Below are positions 10,337 to 22,903 of a stretch of 64,000 nucleotides of DNA, in pieces. Made by a program: the position numbers and the translations under genes. Source of the DNA: Pseudomonas asiatica. Its GTDB lineage: Bacteria; Pseudomonadota; Gammaproteobacteria; Pseudomonadales; Pseudomonadaceae. Under the pieces are notes generated by a model. That model ran no database searches. It had not been told where the DNA came from and was given only the letters and a program-made list of their open reading frames with translations. Position 1 is the first letter of the stretch; every line of letters starts with the position of its first letter. The DNA lies in assembly GCF_009932335.1 (NCBI RefSeq), contig NZ_BLJF01000003.1:248001-312000 (forward strand), read 5' to 3'.

Positions 10337-11209
10337 TCAGAGCATCGCGTCACGCAACCGCGGGGTCAGCTCCTCGAACAGGGTCTGCACCGAGCGCAAC
10401 GCCCGGCAGTCCGGCCGGGTCAGCAGCCACAGCTGGGTGTCGCAACCCGGCAGCGGCCCGCTCAGCGCATCCACCCCGGGCAGAGCATGCACCATGTAGT
10501 CCGGCAGCGCTGCCACGCCGAGCCCGGCCGTGACCAGTTGAGCGATGGTCGACATGCCGCTGCACTGGTAGCGCGGGCTCAACCCCGGGTGCTGCTGGTT
10601 GCGCCAGACCACCGTGGGGTGGTCCTGCATCGAGTCGTCGGGGGCGATCCACGGCACGCTGGCAGGTGACTCGGCCAGGCGCTCGCGCCACTGCGGCTGG
10701 CCGCAGACCACGTAGGAGGTGGACCCCAGGTTGCGGCCCACCAGGTGCTCCGGCGGCGTGTTGGTCAGGCGCAGGGCAATGTCGGCATCGCGCCGGCTGA
10801 GGTTGGCGAAGGTGTTGGAGGTGCCCATCTCCAGCGACAAGGCCGGGTAGTTGGGCATGAACTCGGCCAGCGCCGGTAGCAGCAGGCTGTGCATCACCGC
10901 CTCGGTACAGGTCAGGCGCACGGTGCCGCTGACCACCTGCTCGCCACTGGTCATGGCGATGCGCGCCGCCTCCAGCGCCTGCTCGGCGCGCTCGGCCTGC
11001 TCGGCCAGGGCCTGGGCGGTGTCGGTCGGCAGGTAGCCTTTGCGGCTCTTGACGAACAAGGCGGTGCCCAGCGCCGACTCCAGCCGGCGGATCGAGCGGA
11101 ACACCGTCGAAACATCGACCTTGAGCAACTCGGCAGCCTTGGCCAGCGAGCGGCCACGTTCCAGGGCCAGGACCAGGGAGAGGTCGGCATGGGTAATCTG
11201 ATATTGCAT
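10337..11209 (-). CDS. LysR-family regulator next to a glutamine synthetase cluster
   Basis: A 290-residue LysR-type regulator. The start at 11209 gives MQYQITHADLSLVLALERGR and leads directly into the helix-turn-helix (KAAELLKVDVSTVFRSIRRLE, in pieces). The reading frame stays open far upstream antisense to the next gene, but that extension is not coding. It is transcribed divergently from the glutamine synthetase-like gene across a 207-bp region, so that cluster is the likely target. The effector is unknown. Confidence 0.9.
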   Translation of the reverse strand: MQYQITHADLSLVLALERGRSLAKAAELLKVDVSTVFRSIRRLESALGTALFVKSRKGYLPTDTAQALAEQAERAEQALEAARIAMTSGEQVVSGTVRLTCTEAVMHSLLLPALAEFMPNYPALSLEMGTSNTFANLSRRDADIALRLTNTPPEHLVGRNLGSTSYVVCGQPQWRERLAESPASVPWIAPDDSMQDHPTVVWRNQQHPGLSPRYQCSGMSTIAQLVTAGLGVAALPDYMVHALPGVDALSGPLPGCDTQLWLLTRPDCRALRSVQTLFEELTPRLRDAML

Positions 11210-11416
11210 TGGTGCACGCTCTGCTTGCCGAATTGCCAATGTCTGTTGCGTTTTGGCCATTTTATAGTGAAACGGCCCCCGGGAATCAATGCGCCCGGTC
11301 GGGTAACCAATCCCCACGATGGGAAAGTGAAAAGAACAACAGCTGCAACCATCGTCGCCCGTGAGGCGCCAGCCGTATCCCCCACATCGCCGCAGCAAAT
11401 CAAAGGATGTACAGCC

Positions 11417-12799
11417 ATGACGTCGGTAACCCCGTGCGCCAGTTCTTCCAGCGAGATGAATGACTTCCTCCAGGCCCATCCGGACACGCAGTACGTCGAC
11501 CTGTTGATCTCCGACATGAACGGCGTGGTACGTGGCAAGCGCATCGAGCGGGCCAGCCTGCACAAGGTGTACGAGAAGGGCATCAACCTGCCAGCATCGC
11601 TGTTCGCCCTGGACATCAACGGGTCCACCGTCGAGAGCACCGGCCTTGGCCTGGACATCGGCGATGCCGACCGCATCTGCTTCCCGATCCCCGGCACGCT
11701 GTCGGACGAGCCGTGGCAGAAGCGCCCCACCGCCCAGCTGCTGATGACCATGCACGAACTGGATGGCCAGCCGTTCTTCGCCGACCCGCGCGAAGTACTG
11801 CGCCAGGTGGTGAGCAAGTTCGATGACCTGGGCCTGGATATCTGCGCCGCGTTCGAGCTGGAGTTCTACCTGATCGACCAGGACAACCTCAACGGTCGCC
11901 CGCAGCCGCCGCGCTCGCCGATTTCCGGCAAACGCCCGCAGTCGACCCAGGTGTACCTGATCGACGACCTCGATGAATATGCCGACTGCCTGCAGGACAT
12001 GCTCGAAGCGGCCAAGGAGCAAGGCCTGCCCGCCGACGCCATCGTCAAGGAAAGCGCCCCGGCACAGTTCGAGGTCAACCTGCACCATGTGGCCGACCCA
12101 CTGAAGGCCTGCGACTACGCGATCCTGCTCAAGCGCCTGATCAAGAACGTTGCCTACGACCATGAGATGGATACCACCTTCATGGCGAAGCCCTACCCGG
12201 GCCAGGCAGGCAATGGCCTGCACGTGCACATTTCGTTGCTGGACAAGAAAACCGGCAAGAACATCTTCGCCAGTGACGACCCGCTGCAAAGCGACGCGCT
12301 GCGCCATGCCATCGGTGGTGTGCTGGAGACCATGCCGGCGTCGATGGCCTTCCTCTGCCCGAACATCAACTCCTACCGCCGCTTCGGCGCGCAGTTCTAC
12401 GTGCCCAATGCGCCAAGCTGGGGCCTGGACAACCGCACCGTGGCCGTGCGCGTGCCCACCGACAGCAGCGATAACGTGCGCCTCGAGCACCGCGTGGCCG
12501 GTGCCGACGCCAACCCCTACCTGATGCTCGCGGCGATCCTCGCCGGTGTTCACCACGGCCTGACCAACCAGGTCGAGCCGCAGGCGCCGATCGAAGGCAA
12601 TTCCTACGAACAGTTGGAGCAGAGCCTGCCAAACAACCTGCGCGATGCCCTGCGCGCACTGGACGACAGCGAAGTCCTCAACCAATACATCAGCCCGGAT
12701 TACATCGATATCTTCGTGGCCTGCAAGGAAAGCGAACTGGCCGAGTTCGAAGTGTCGATTTCCGATCTCGAGTACAACTGGTACCTGCACACGGTGTAA
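11417..12799 (+). CDS. Glutamine synthetase-family gamma-glutamyl-amine ligase (PuuA/SpuI-like)
   Basis: A 460-residue type I glutamine synthetase-fold enzyme. The N-terminal beta-grasp (about residues 20-110) is followed by the catalytic domain with FELEFYL and NGLHVHIS. Members next to a class I amidotransferase hydrolase and an amine permease usually ligate glutamate to putrescine or another amine. The next gene supports that role. The ATG at 11417 is preceded by AAAGGATG, a good ribosome site. Substrate choice cannot be read from sequence. Confidence 0.88.
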   Translation: MTSVTPCASSSSEMNDFLQAHPDTQYVDLLISDMNGVVRGKRIERASLHKVYEKGINLPASLFALDINGSTVESTGLGLDIGDADRICFPIPGTLSDEPWQKRPTAQLLMTMHELDGQPFFADPREVLRQVVSKFDDLGLDICAAFELEFYLIDQDNLNGRPQPPRSPISGKRPQSTQVYLIDDLDEYADCLQDMLEAAKEQGLPADAIVKESAPAQFEVNLHHVADPLKACDYAILLKRLIKNVAYDHEMDTTFMAKPYPGQAGNGLHVHISLLDKKTGKNIFASDDPLQSDALRHAIGGVLETMPASMAFLCPNINSYRRFGAQFYVPNAPSWGLDNRTVAVRVPTDSSDNVRLEHRVAGADANPYLMLAAILAGVHHGLTNQVEPQAPIEGNSYEQLEQSLPNNLRDALRALDDSEVLNQYISPDYIDIFVACKESELAEFEVSISDLEYNWYLHTV

Positions 12800-12803
12800 A
12801 CCC

Positions 12804-13577
12804 ATGAGCGCAAATGCGGTCCCCTTGATCGGTGTCAGCGCCTGCCGCCAGCAGGTGGGGAAGAACTCGTCGCATACGGTAGGCGACAAGTATGTCGAGG
12901 CGGCCGGCTTTGCCGGCTTGCCATTGATCTTGCCGGCCCGTGACGGGGGCAGCGACACGCAGGCGCTGCTGGCCCGTCTGCATGGCATTGTTTTTACCGG
13001 CTCACCTTCAAATATCGAACCGCATCATTACAATGGCGCCCCCAGCGCGGCAGGTACCCGGCACGATCTGGCACGCGATCGCCTGACCCTGCCGCTGTTG
13101 CAGGCGGCCATTGCCGCCGGTGTGCCGGTGTTCTGTATTTGCCGTGGCTACCAGGAATTGAACGTGGCCCTGGGCGGCAGCCTGCACCAGCGCGTGCAGG
13201 AACTGCCCGGCTACCTGGACCACCGTGAACCAGAGGACGCACCTCTGGAGGTGCAATACGGCCCTCGTCACCTTGTCGGTATCGAGCCTGGCGGGTTGTT
13301 CGAGCGCCTGGGCCTGGCGGCGCAGTTCGAGGTCAACTCGCTGCACAGCCAGGGCATCGACCGCCTGGCCCCGGGCCTGCGCGTCGAGGCACGGGCCCCG
13401 GATGGCCTGATCGAAGCGGTGTCCATGCCTGCCGCGCCGGGCTTTGTGCTCGGCGTGCAATGGCACCCGGAGTGGCGATTTACCGAAAACCCGGTCTCGT
13501 TGCGCCTGTTCCAGGCGTTTCGCGAGGCCTGTTTTGCCTATGCAACACGGGAGGGCGCACGGCAGGAGGCACTCTGA
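12804..13577 (+). CDS. Gamma-glutamyl-gamma-aminobutyrate hydrolase-like amidotransferase (PuuD/SpuA-like)
   Basis: A 257-residue class I glutamine amidotransferase-like hydrolase (peptidase C26). It shows the nucleophile C113 in CICRGYQE and the catalytic H221 and E223 in QWHPEW. Such enzymes release glutamate from gamma-glutamylated amine products. The start lies 4 bp after the ligase stop, so the two are one operon. The oxidase and dehydrogenase steps of the gamma-glutamyl route are not in this window. Confidence 0.88.
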   Translation: MSANAVPLIGVSACRQQVGKNSSHTVGDKYVEAAGFAGLPLILPARDGGSDTQALLARLHGIVFTGSPSNIEPHHYNGAPSAAGTRHDLARDRLTLPLLQAAIAAGVPVFCICRGYQELNVALGGSLHQRVQELPGYLDHREPEDAPLEVQYGPRHLVGIEPGGLFERLGLAAQFEVNSLHSQGIDRLAPGLRVEARAPDGLIEAVSMPAAPGFVLGVQWHPEWRFTENPVSLRLFQAFREACFAYATREGARQEAL

Positions 13578-13690
13578 CGTCACCCGAAGGTCTCGGATGA
13601 CTTGTTCCCGGCAGCAAGCTTTCAATGAGTGAAAGCGGGCCTTGTACGCAAGGCCTGTGAAAACAATTCCAAAATTTACGGCAAATACTC

Positions 13691-15232
13691 ATGAGCAATT
13701 ACACAGAAGCCGGCCGCCCACCCGATGTGGCGGCCGACGCGGGCAACACCCAGCGCAGCAAGGGGCTGGCCACCGGCCGGCTGGGCTTGCTGGCCAGCGT
13801 GGTGCTGGGCATTTCCACCATCGCCCCGGTCTACACCCTGACCGGCGCCCTTGGCCCGACCGTGCGTGAAGTGGGCGCGCACCTGCCAGCGGTATTCATC
13901 GTCGGCTTCCTGCCGATGCTGTTGGTAGCCTTGGGCTATCGCGAACTGAACTCGGCGGAGCCGGACAGCGGTACTTCGTTTACCTGGTCGGCGCGTGCCT
14001 TCGGTCCGATGATCGGCTGGATCGGTGGCTGGGGTCTGGTGGTCGCCACCACCATCGTGTTGTCGAACCTGGCAGGGGTGGCGGTCGACTTCTTCTACCT
14101 GTTCCTTGGTCAGATCACCGGCAAGCATGAACTGGCGGCATTGGCCGACAACCTGCTCATCAACATAACCACCTGTTGCGTGTTCATCGCCCTGGCGGTG
14201 TGGATCTGCTGCCGCGGCATGACCACCACCATGACGGTGCAATACGGCCTGGTGGCCCTGCAGTTGCTGGTGCTGATCGGCTTTGCCTTTGCCGCTTTCG
14301 GCGAAACCACGGCGCCGCCACCGCTGGAATTCGATTTCGCCTGGTTCAACCCGTTCGGCGTCGAATCTTTCTCGGCCTTTGCCGCCGGGCTGTCGCTGTC
14401 GATCTTCATCTTCTGGGGCTGGGACGTGTGCCTGACTGTCAGCGAGGAATCGGTCGGCAGTGACGAGGTGCCGGGCAAGGCGGCCACCTGGACCGTGCTG
14501 CTGATCCTCGGCCTGTACCTGTTCACCGCGATTGCCACCCTGCAGTTTGCCGGTATCAGCGAACAAGGCCTGGGCCTTAACAACCCGCGCATCCAGGAAA
14601 ACGTCTTCGCTCACCTGGCCGGCCCGGTCATGGGGCCGCTGGCGATCCTGATGTCCATCGCGGTGCTGGCCAGCACCGCGGCGTCGCTGCAGTCGACCTT
14701 CGTGTCGCCGGCGCGCACACTGTTGGCCATGGGTTACTACGGTGCGGTGCCGCAGAAGTTCGCCAGCGTCTGCCCTCGTTCGCAGACCCCGCGTTACGCC
14801 ACCATCTGCGCCGGCGTGGCCGCGGGTCTGTTCTACGTGACCATGCGCACCCTGAGCGAGAACGTGTTGGCAGATACCATCACTGCACTGGGCATGATGA
14901 TCTGCTTCTACTATTCGCTGACGGCCTTTGCCTGTGTCTGGTACTTCCGCCACAGCCTGTTCGACAGCCTGCGCCACTTCCTCATGCGCGGCTTGTGCCC
15001 GCTGGTGGGTGGGGTGATCTTGTCGGTTATCTTCGTGCGTACAGCCATCGACAGCGCCTCGCCGGACTTCGGCAGCGGCTCGCATGTGGGCGGGCTGGGG
15101 CTGGTGTTCGTGATCGCCGCGATCATCTCGGTGCTGGGGATCGTGCTGATGATGCTGTCGCGGCTGCGCGCGCCGGCGTACTTCCTGGGGGCTACCCTGC
15201 GTCAGCAGGCTACCTTGCCATTGCAGGAATAA
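13691..15232 (+). CDS. APC-family amino acid/amine permease
   Basis: A 513-residue inner-membrane transporter with about 12 hydrophobic segments and the typical APC start (LASVVLGISTIAPVYTLTG, near residue 36). It follows the ligase and hydrolase genes by 113 bp and may import their amine substrate. The gap holds a small hairpin (GGCCTT and AAGGCC around 13,640-13,656), which could reduce readthrough. Confidence 0.88.
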   Translation: MSNYTEAGRPPDVAADAGNTQRSKGLATGRLGLLASVVLGISTIAPVYTLTGALGPTVREVGAHLPAVFIVGFLPMLLVALGYRELNSAEPDSGTSFTWSARAFGPMIGWIGGWGLVVATTIVLSNLAGVAVDFFYLFLGQITGKHELAALADNLLINITTCCVFIALAVWICCRGMTTTMTVQYGLVALQLLVLIGFAFAAFGETTAPPPLEFDFAWFNPFGVESFSAFAAGLSLSIFIFWGWDVCLTVSEESVGSDEVPGKAATWTVLLILGLYLFTAIATLQFAGISEQGLGLNNPRIQENVFAHLAGPVMGPLAILMSIAVLASTAASLQSTFVSPARTLLAMGYYGAVPQKFASVCPRSQTPRYATICAGVAAGLFYVTMRTLSENVLADTITALGMMICFYYSLTAFACVWYFRHSLFDSLRHFLMRGLCPLVGGVILSVIFVRTAIDSASPDFGSGSHVGGLGLVFVIAAIISVLGIVLMMLSRLRAPAYFLGATLRQQATLPLQE

Positions 15233-15233
15233 G

Positions 15234-15352
15234 GCTGGGGGCGCTTCGCGCCCCATTCGCAGCACAAGGCTGCTCCTACATCGATGGCGTACATTGCGCC
15301 ATTGTAGGAGCAGCCTTGTGCTGCGAATGGGCTGCAAAGCAGCCCCATGCGG
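15234..15352. repeat. REP pair (inverted), site 3
   Basis: Inverted REP copies: GCAGCACAAGGCTGCTCCTA and its complement TAGGAGCAGCCTTGTGCTGC, each flanked by a GC-rich mini-hairpin. They fill the gap between the convergent permease and gmk genes. Confidence 0.85.
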
Positions 15353-15356
15353 TCTT

Positions 15357-16854
<1,498 letters not shown>

Positions 16855-17082
16855 GGGGAGTACCTCGCGTATATGAATGAACGGTGGGAGCCTCTCGGCT
16901 GCAAGGCGCAGGATTGTAGCGCAGTGGGGCCTTGGCGCCCAATCCACCCATGTTACCGACGGGTGGCCTGGCCGGTAGGAAAAGGCGACGGGCTGTGCCG
17001 GGCGCGACAATAGGCATGTCTTCCCCGGGCCATGGGCTCTATAATGCTCGGCAGATTCAAAGTCCCAGTACAGGTATCCCAG

Positions 17083-17805
17083 ATGAAACGTCCAAGTGGT
17101 CGCGCCGCCGATCAGCTCCGCTCGATCCGCATTACCCGCAACTACACCAAGCACGCCGAAGGGTCGGTACTGGTCGAGTTCGGTGACACCAAGGTCATCT
17201 GCACGGTCAGCGTGGAAAACGGTGTGCCGCGCTTTCTCAAAGGCCAGGGCCAAGGCTGGCTGACTGCCGAGTACGGCATGCTGCCGCGCTCCACCGGCGA
17301 GCGTAACCAGCGTGAAGCCAGCCGTGGCAAGCAGGGTGGCCGCACCCTGGAAATCCAGCGTCTGATCGGCCGTTCGCTGCGCGCCGCGCTGGACATGAGC
17401 AAGCTCGGTGATATCACCCTGTACGTCGACTGCGACGTGATCCAGGCCGATGGTGGCACCCGTACCGCGTCCATCACCGGTGCAATGGTCGCTCTGTGCG
17501 ATGCCCTGGCGGTGATCAAGAAGCGCGGTGGCCTGAAAGCCGGCAACCCGCTCAAGCACATGATCGCCGCAGTGTCGGTGGGCATGTATCAGGGCGAAGC
17601 GGTGCTCGACCTGGACTACCTGGAAGACTCCGCCGCCGAAACCGACCTGAACGTGGTCATGACCAGCGCCGGTGGTTTCATCGAAGTGCAGGGTACTGCT
17701 GAAGGTGCGCCGTTCCAGCCTGAAGACTTCAACGCCATGCTCGCCCTGGCGCAGAAGGGCATGAGCGAGATCTTCGAACTGCAGCAGGCGGCACTGGCCG
17801 ACTGA
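17083..17805 (+). CDS. rph: Ribonuclease PH
   Basis: A 240-residue phosphate-dependent 3' exoribonuclease that trims tRNA ends. The start at 17083 gives [13 protein letters not shown], the conserved N-terminus; an in-frame ATG at 17032 would add 17 unrelated residues. The central [16 protein letters not shown] segment contains conserved phosphate and RNA contacts. It is full length, unlike the frameshifted gene of some E. coli K-12 strains. Confidence 0.95.
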   Translation: MKRPSGRAADQLRSIRITRNYTKHAEGSVLVEFGDTKVICTVSVENGVPRFLKGQGQGWLTAEYGMLPRSTGERNQREASRGKQGGRTLEIQRLIGRSLRAALDMSKLGDITLYVDCDVIQADGGTRTASITGAMVALCDALAVIKKRGGLKAGNPLKHMIAAVSVGMYQGEAVLDLDYLEDSAAETDLNVVMTSAGGFIEVQGTAEGAPFQPEDFNAMLALAQKGMSEIFELQQAALAD

Positions 17806-17828
17806 ACCCAGCCAGGGAGGTGCGGGGC

Positions 17829-18197
17829 ATGAGCGAATCGAACCTGTCGATCACCCCGCCCAATGCCGAAATCCGGCAGTGGGCGATGTTCTGCCACCTC
17901 TCCGCGCTGCTGGGCCTGGTGGTGCCGCTCGGGCACTTGCTGGGCCCGCTGGTGCTTTGGCACCTCAAGCGCGAGCAAGACCCTTTCATCGACGCCCAGG
18001 GCAAAGAGGCGCTGAATTTTCAGATCAGCGTGACCATTGCCGGGTTCATCTGCTTCCTGCTGATGTTCGTGTTCATCGGGCTGGTGCTGTTCGCCATGCT
18101 GATGGTCGCGGTGATGATCCTGATCATCATTGCGGCTGTGCGGGCGAATGAGGGCAAGCCGTATCGCTACCCGATGATCTGGCGGCCGATCAAATAA
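17829..18197 (+). CDS. DUF4870 small membrane protein
   Basis: A 122-residue protein with three hydrophobic segments, including a C-terminal stretch rich in Ile/Leu/Met. The pattern WAMFCHLSALLG, then HLKREQDPFIDAQGKEALNFQ, is typical of DUF4870. It follows rph by 23 bp, with AGGGAGG before the start, and is probably cotranscribed. The function is unknown. Confidence 0.85.
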   Translation: MSESNLSITPPNAEIRQWAMFCHLSALLGLVVPLGHLLGPLVLWHLKREQDPFIDAQGKEALNFQISVTIAGFICFLLMFVFIGLVLFAMLMVAVMILIIIAAVRANEGKPYRYPMIWRPIK

Positions 18198-18199
18198 AG

Positions 18200-18306
18200 C
18201 TGGGGCTGCTTTGCAGCCCTATCGCGACACAAGGCCGCTCCTACAAGGGATGTGCATTCCCCTGTAGGAGCGGCCTTGTGTCGCGATAGGGCCGCAAAGC
18301 GGCCCC
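18200..18306. repeat. REP pair (inverted), site 4
   Basis: Two nearly perfect inverted REP copies, built on CGCGACACAAGGCCGCTCCTA and its complement, separated by a short spacer. They lie between the convergent DUF4870 and crc genes. Confidence 0.88.
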
Positions 18307-18312
18307 ATGCCT

Positions 18313-19092
18313 TCAGATGGTCAACGTCCAGTCATAGTCGACGATCAGCGGCGCATGCTGGGAGAAGCGCGGCTGACGCGGCAGGCGGGCATTGCGCACG
18401 AAGCGGCGCAGGCCCGGGGTGAGGATCTGGTAGTCGAACCGGTAGCCCAGGTTGAGCATCTCGGCCTGCTCGTTGTCCGGCCACCAGCTGTACTGGTCGC
18501 CTTCACGGCTGACTTCGCGCAGGGCGTCGACGTAACCCATCTCGCCGGTGATCGCATCCATCCAGGCACGCTCCGGCGCCAGGAAACCCGGCGACTGCTG
18601 GCTGTCACGCCAGTTCTTGATATCGAGCTTCTGCTGCGCCACGTAGAACGAGCCGCAGTAGATGTATTCGCGACGCTTGCGACGCTGTTTGTCCAGGTAC
18701 TTGGCGAAGTCGTCCATCAACTTGAACTTCTGGTTCAAGTCTTCGTCGCCGTTCATACCCGAAGGCAGCAGCAGGCTGGCAATACTGACTTTGTCGAAAT
18801 CTGCTTGCAGGTAACGCCCGTAGCGGTCGGCTGTCTCGAAGCCCAGGCCGGTGATGACTGCCTTGGGCTGCATGCGCGAATACAGGGCCACACCACCTTG
18901 GGCAGGCACCTCCGCGTCGCAGGCATAAAGGAAATAGCCATCGAGCTGGAAAGCTGGGTCATCGAGTTCAAAGGCCGAGGCGCGGGTATCCTGAAGGCAG
19001 ATGACGTCGGCATTCTGGGCTTGCAGCCAGCTGAGCAAACCACGCTCGGCCGCAGCCTGAATGCCATTTACGTTCACACTGATGATCCGCAT
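18313..19092 (-). CDS. crc: Catabolite repression control protein Crc
   Basis: A 259-residue protein of the exonuclease/endonuclease/phosphatase fold that in Pseudomonas has lost nuclease activity. It acts with Hfq to repress translation of catabolic mRNAs carrying A-rich motifs. The start at 19092 gives MRIISVNVNGIQAA, the known N-terminus. It is divergent from pyrE over 80 bp, the standard Pseudomonas layout. Catabolic genes on the island (57-63 kb) could be among its targets, but no site was shown. Confidence 0.96.
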   Translation of the reverse strand: MRIISVNVNGIQAAAERGLLSWLQAQNADVICLQDTRASAFELDDPAFQLDGYFLYACDAEVPAQGGVALYSRMQPKAVITGLGFETADRYGRYLQADFDKVSIASLLLPSGMNGDEDLNQKFKLMDDFAKYLDKQRRKRREYIYCGSFYVAQQKLDIKNWRDSQQSPGFLAPERAWMDAITGEMGYVDALREVSREGDQYSWWPDNEQAEMLNLGYRFDYQILTPGLRRFVRNARLPRQPRFSQHAPLIVDYDWTLTI

Positions 19093-19172
19093 AAATGGCC
19101 CCAAAAATCTCGTGCGTGTATGATACCCGAGCTCAACCCATTTAGCTAAATCCGTGGTGTCCGGGACTATCC

Positions 19173-19814
19173 ATGCAGCCGTATCAGCGCGACTTCATCC
19201 GTTTTGCCATCGATCGCGGGGTACTGCGTTTCGGTGAATTCACCCTGAAATCGGGGCGTACCAGCCCGTATTTCTTCAATGCCGGCCTGTTCAACACCGG
19301 TTCCGCCCTGGCCGAACTGGGCCGTTGCTATGCCGCAGCCATCGTCGACAGCAAGATCCCGTTCGATGTGCTGTTCGGCCCGGCCTACAAGGGTATCCCG
19401 CTTGCAGCGACAACTGCCGTGGCCCTTGCCGATCAGCATCAGCTCGATGTGCCATGGTGCTTCAACCGCAAGGAAGCCAAGGACCACGGTGAAGGTGGCA
19501 GCCTGGTCGGTGCACCGCTGGCCGGTGACGTACTGATCATCGACGACGTGATCACCGCCGGTACCGCCATTCGTGAGGTCATGCAGATCATCAATGCCCA
19601 GCAGGCCAAGGCCGCTGGCGTGCTGATCGCGCTGAACCGCGAAGAGCGTGGCAATGGCGAGCTGTCGGCGATCCAGGAAGTGGAACGCGACTTCGGTATT
19701 CCGGTGGTCAGCATCGTTTCGCTGACCCAGGTGCTGGAGTTCCTGGCCGATGACCCGCAGCTGAAGCAGCATCTGCCGGCGGTCGAGGCTTACCGGGCGC
19801 AGTACGGTATCTGA
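19173..19814 (+). CDS. pyrE: Orotate phosphoribosyltransferase
   Basis: A 213-residue enzyme that transfers phosphoribose from PRPP to orotate to form OMP in pyrimidine synthesis. The PRPP-binding loop [14 protein letters not shown] lies around residues 119-132. The length is normal, and the gene is followed by a strong intrinsic terminator. Confidence 0.97.
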   Translation: MQPYQRDFIRFAIDRGVLRFGEFTLKSGRTSPYFFNAGLFNTGSALAELGRCYAAAIVDSKIPFDVLFGPAYKGIPLAATTAVALADQHQLDVPWCFNRKEAKDHGEGGSLVGAPLAGDVLIIDDVITAGTAIREVMQIINAQQAKAAGVLIALNREERGNGELSAIQEVERDFGIPVVSIVSLTQVLEFLADDPQLKQHLPAVEAYRAQYGI

Positions 19815-19831
19815 TTCGGGCCTGGAAATGA

Positions 19832-19867
19832 AAAAGGCGACCTTCTTGTGAAGGTCGCCTTTTTTTG
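19832..19867 (+). terminator. Intrinsic terminator after pyrE
   Basis: AAAGGCGACCTTC and GAAGGTCGCCTTT form a long stem with a TTGT loop, followed by a T tract. Confidence 0.92.
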
Positions 19868-19879
19868 TGTCGCCTGTTC

Positions 19880-19973
19880 CGGCCTCTTCGCGGGCATGCC
19901 CGCTCCCACAAATACCCCACAGGTTTCATATCTTGTGGGATCTCTGTGGGAGCTGGCTTGCCGGCGATAGGGC
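19880..19973. repeat. REP pair (inverted), site 5
   Basis: A degenerate REP pair: CGCGGGCATGCCCGCTCCCA and, in inverse orientation, TGGGAGCTGGCTTGCCGGCG. It lies between convergent pyrE and argB. Confidence 0.75.
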
Positions 19974-19994
19974 CAGTGCAGGCTAACCAACCAA

Positions 19995-20930
<936 letters not shown>

Positions 20931-22331
20931 TCAGAACGGCAGTTGCAGCTCAGGCTCAACCCGCAGCAACTGGGTACGGAAAACATCCTTGATACGTTGC
21001 AATTCGGCGTCGCTGTCAGCCTCGAAGCGCAGCACCAGCACCGGGGTGGTGTTGGAGGCGCGAACCAGGCCCCAGCCGTGGGCGTAGTCCACCCGCACAC
21101 CGTCGATGGTGGTCAGGTTGGCTTCGCCCCAGTCGGCGTCGCGTTGCAGTGCATCAATGATGCTGAATTTACCCTCGTCGGTCACATCAATATTGATTTC
21201 CGGCGTGGAAATATCGTTCGGGAACGCGGCGAACAGGTTTTCGGCACTCTTCCCGGCCTTGCTGAGGATCTCCAGCAGGCGCGCGGCGCTGTAGATGCCG
21301 TCGTCGAAACCGTACCAGCGTTCCTTGATGAAGATGTGACCGCTCATCTCGCCGGCCAGCAGCGAGCCGGTCTGCTTCATTTTCTTCTTGATCAGCGAGT
21401 GGCCGGTCTTCCACATCAGTGCGCGGCCGCCGTGCTGCTCGATCAGCGGGGTCAGGCGACGGGTGCACTTCACGTCGAAAATGATCTCGGCACCCGGGTT
21501 GCGCGACAGTACGTCCTGGGCAAACAGCATCAGCAGGCGATCGGGGTAGACGATGCTGCCGGTGTTGGTCACCACGCCGACGCGGTCGCCGTCACCGTCG
21601 AAGGCCAGGCCGATGTCGGCACCGGTTTCCTTGACCTTGGCGATCAGGTCTTCGAGGTTCTCCGGCTTGCCCGGGTCCGGGTGGTGGTTGGGGAAGTTGC
21701 CGTCGACTTCGCAGAACAGCGGGATCACTTCGCAGCCCAGGGCTTCGATCAGTTGCGGCGCGACCACGCCGGCGGCACCGTTGCCGCAGTCCACGACCAC
21801 CTTGAGCTTCCTGGCCAGCTTCACGTCTTCGACGATCTGCTGGAAGTAGCGGTCAAGGATCTCGACCTTTTCCACGCGGCCTTCGGCGCGGGTCAGGTCG
21901 TTGGTTTTCAGGCGCGTCAGCAGGGCCTGGATCTGTTCGTTGGCCAGGGTGTCGCCAGCGATGACGATCTTGAAGCCGTTGTAGTCCGACGGGTTGTGGC
22001 TGCCGGTCAGCATCACACCGGACTTGCCGGCCAGCACGTTGGCTGCGTAGTACAGCGCCGGGGTGGGTACCAGGCCGACGTCACTGACCTGGCAGCCGGC
22101 ATCGACCAGGCCCTTGATCAGCTGTTCGACCAGCATCGGGCCGGACAGGCGGCCATCGCGGCCGACCGAAACCTGCGGTTCGCCCTGGGCCAGGCTCTGC
22201 GCGCCGATGGCGCGGCCGATCCAGTAGGCGGTTTCGGCGTGAAGGGTCTTGCCGACCACGCCGCGAATGTCATACGCGCGGAAAATGCTGTCTGGCAGTG
22301 CGGCGGGTACCAGGTGGGCCATGTCGTTCAT
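20931..22331 (-). CDS. algC: Phosphomannomutase/phosphoglucomutase AlgC
   Basis: Converts mannose-6-P and glucose-6-P to the 1-phosphates that feed alginate, LPS core and rhamnolipid synthesis. The phosphoserine loop TGSHNPSDYN, the metal loop AFDGDGDR and the sugar loop GEMSGHIF are intact. The ATG at 22331 has GGAG nine bases upstream and gives 466 residues. The in-frame ATG at 22322 gives 463 residues and would place the active serine at residue 108, as in P. aeruginosa. Either start is possible. Confidence 0.95.
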   Translation of the reverse strand: MNDMAHLVPAALPDSIFRAYDIRGVVGKTLHAETAYWIGRAIGAQSLAQGEPQVSVGRDGRLSGPMLVEQLIKGLVDAGCQVSDVGLVPTPALYYAANVLAGKSGVMLTGSHNPSDYNGFKIVIAGDTLANEQIQALLTRLKTNDLTRAEGRVEKVEILDRYFQQIVEDVKLARKLKVVVDCGNGAAGVVAPQLIEALGCEVIPLFCEVDGNFPNHHPDPGKPENLEDLIAKVKETGADIGLAFDGDGDRVGVVTNTGSIVYPDRLLMLFAQDVLSRNPGAEIIFDVKCTRRLTPLIEQHGGRALMWKTGHSLIKKKMKQTGSLLAGEMSGHIFIKERWYGFDDGIYSAARLLEILSKAGKSAENLFAAFPNDISTPEINIDVTDEGKFSIIDALQRDADWGEANLTTIDGVRVDYAHGWGLVRASNTTPVLVLRFEADSDAELQRIKDVFRTQLLRVEPELQLPF

Positions 22332-22442
22332 CTCTGGAAGCTCCATTAGTCAAAGGCTTTCTGGGCAGGCGCAAACTGAACGCTTGGACGGTGGTTTCGC
22401 CAGAGAGTTCGCCATCCTTGGCCTGAACGGTCATTTCTCGGC

Positions 22443-22898
22443 TCAGTGGCTGCCGGAATGGCCGAAGCCGCCAGCACCGCGCTGGCTTTCATCGAACGCT
22501 TCGACGATGTCGAAATGGGCCTGTACCACCGGTACCAGCACCAGCTGGGCAATGCGCTCGCCAACGGCGATGGTGAACGGGGTGTTGCCGCGGTTCCAGC
22601 ACGACACCATCAACTCGCCCTGGTAGTCCGAGTCGATCAGCCCGACCAGGTTGCCCAGCACGATGCCGTGCTTATGGCCCAGGCCCGAGCGCGGCAGGAT
22701 CACCGCCGCCAGGCCCGGGTCGCCGATGTAGATCGACAGGCCGGTGGGGATCAGCAGGGTCTGGCCTGGCTCGAGGACGGTGTCTTCCTTGAGCAGGGCG
22801 CGCAGGTCCAGGCCGGCGGAGCCGGGGGTGGCGTACTGCGGCAGGGGGAATTCGGTGCCCAGGCGTGGGTCGAGGATCTTGGCTTGAAGAGCGTGCAT
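22443..22898 (-). CDS. dut: dUTP diphosphatase
   Basis: A 151-residue trimeric dUTPase that keeps uracil out of DNA and supplies dUMP. It shows [10 protein letters not shown], the [10 protein letters not shown] motif with the catalytic aspartate, and the glycine-rich C-terminal motif [10 protein letters not shown]. It starts 5 bp after the coaBC stop; dut downstream of coaBC (dfp) is a conserved arrangement. Confidence 0.96.
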   Translation of the reverse strand: MHALQAKILDPRLGTEFPLPQYATPGSAGLDLRALLKEDTVLEPGQTLLIPTGLSIYIGDPGLAAVILPRSGLGHKHGIVLGNLVGLIDSDYQGELMVSCWNRGNTPFTIAVGERIAQLVLVPVVQAHFDIVEAFDESQRGAGGFGHSGSH

Positions 22899-22903
22899 GT
22901 AAC

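Noticed and set aside
10337..12988. An 883-codon minus-strand frame extending the LysR gene
   Set aside because: Only the last 290 codons are LysR-like; the rest is antisense to the glutamine synthetase gene.
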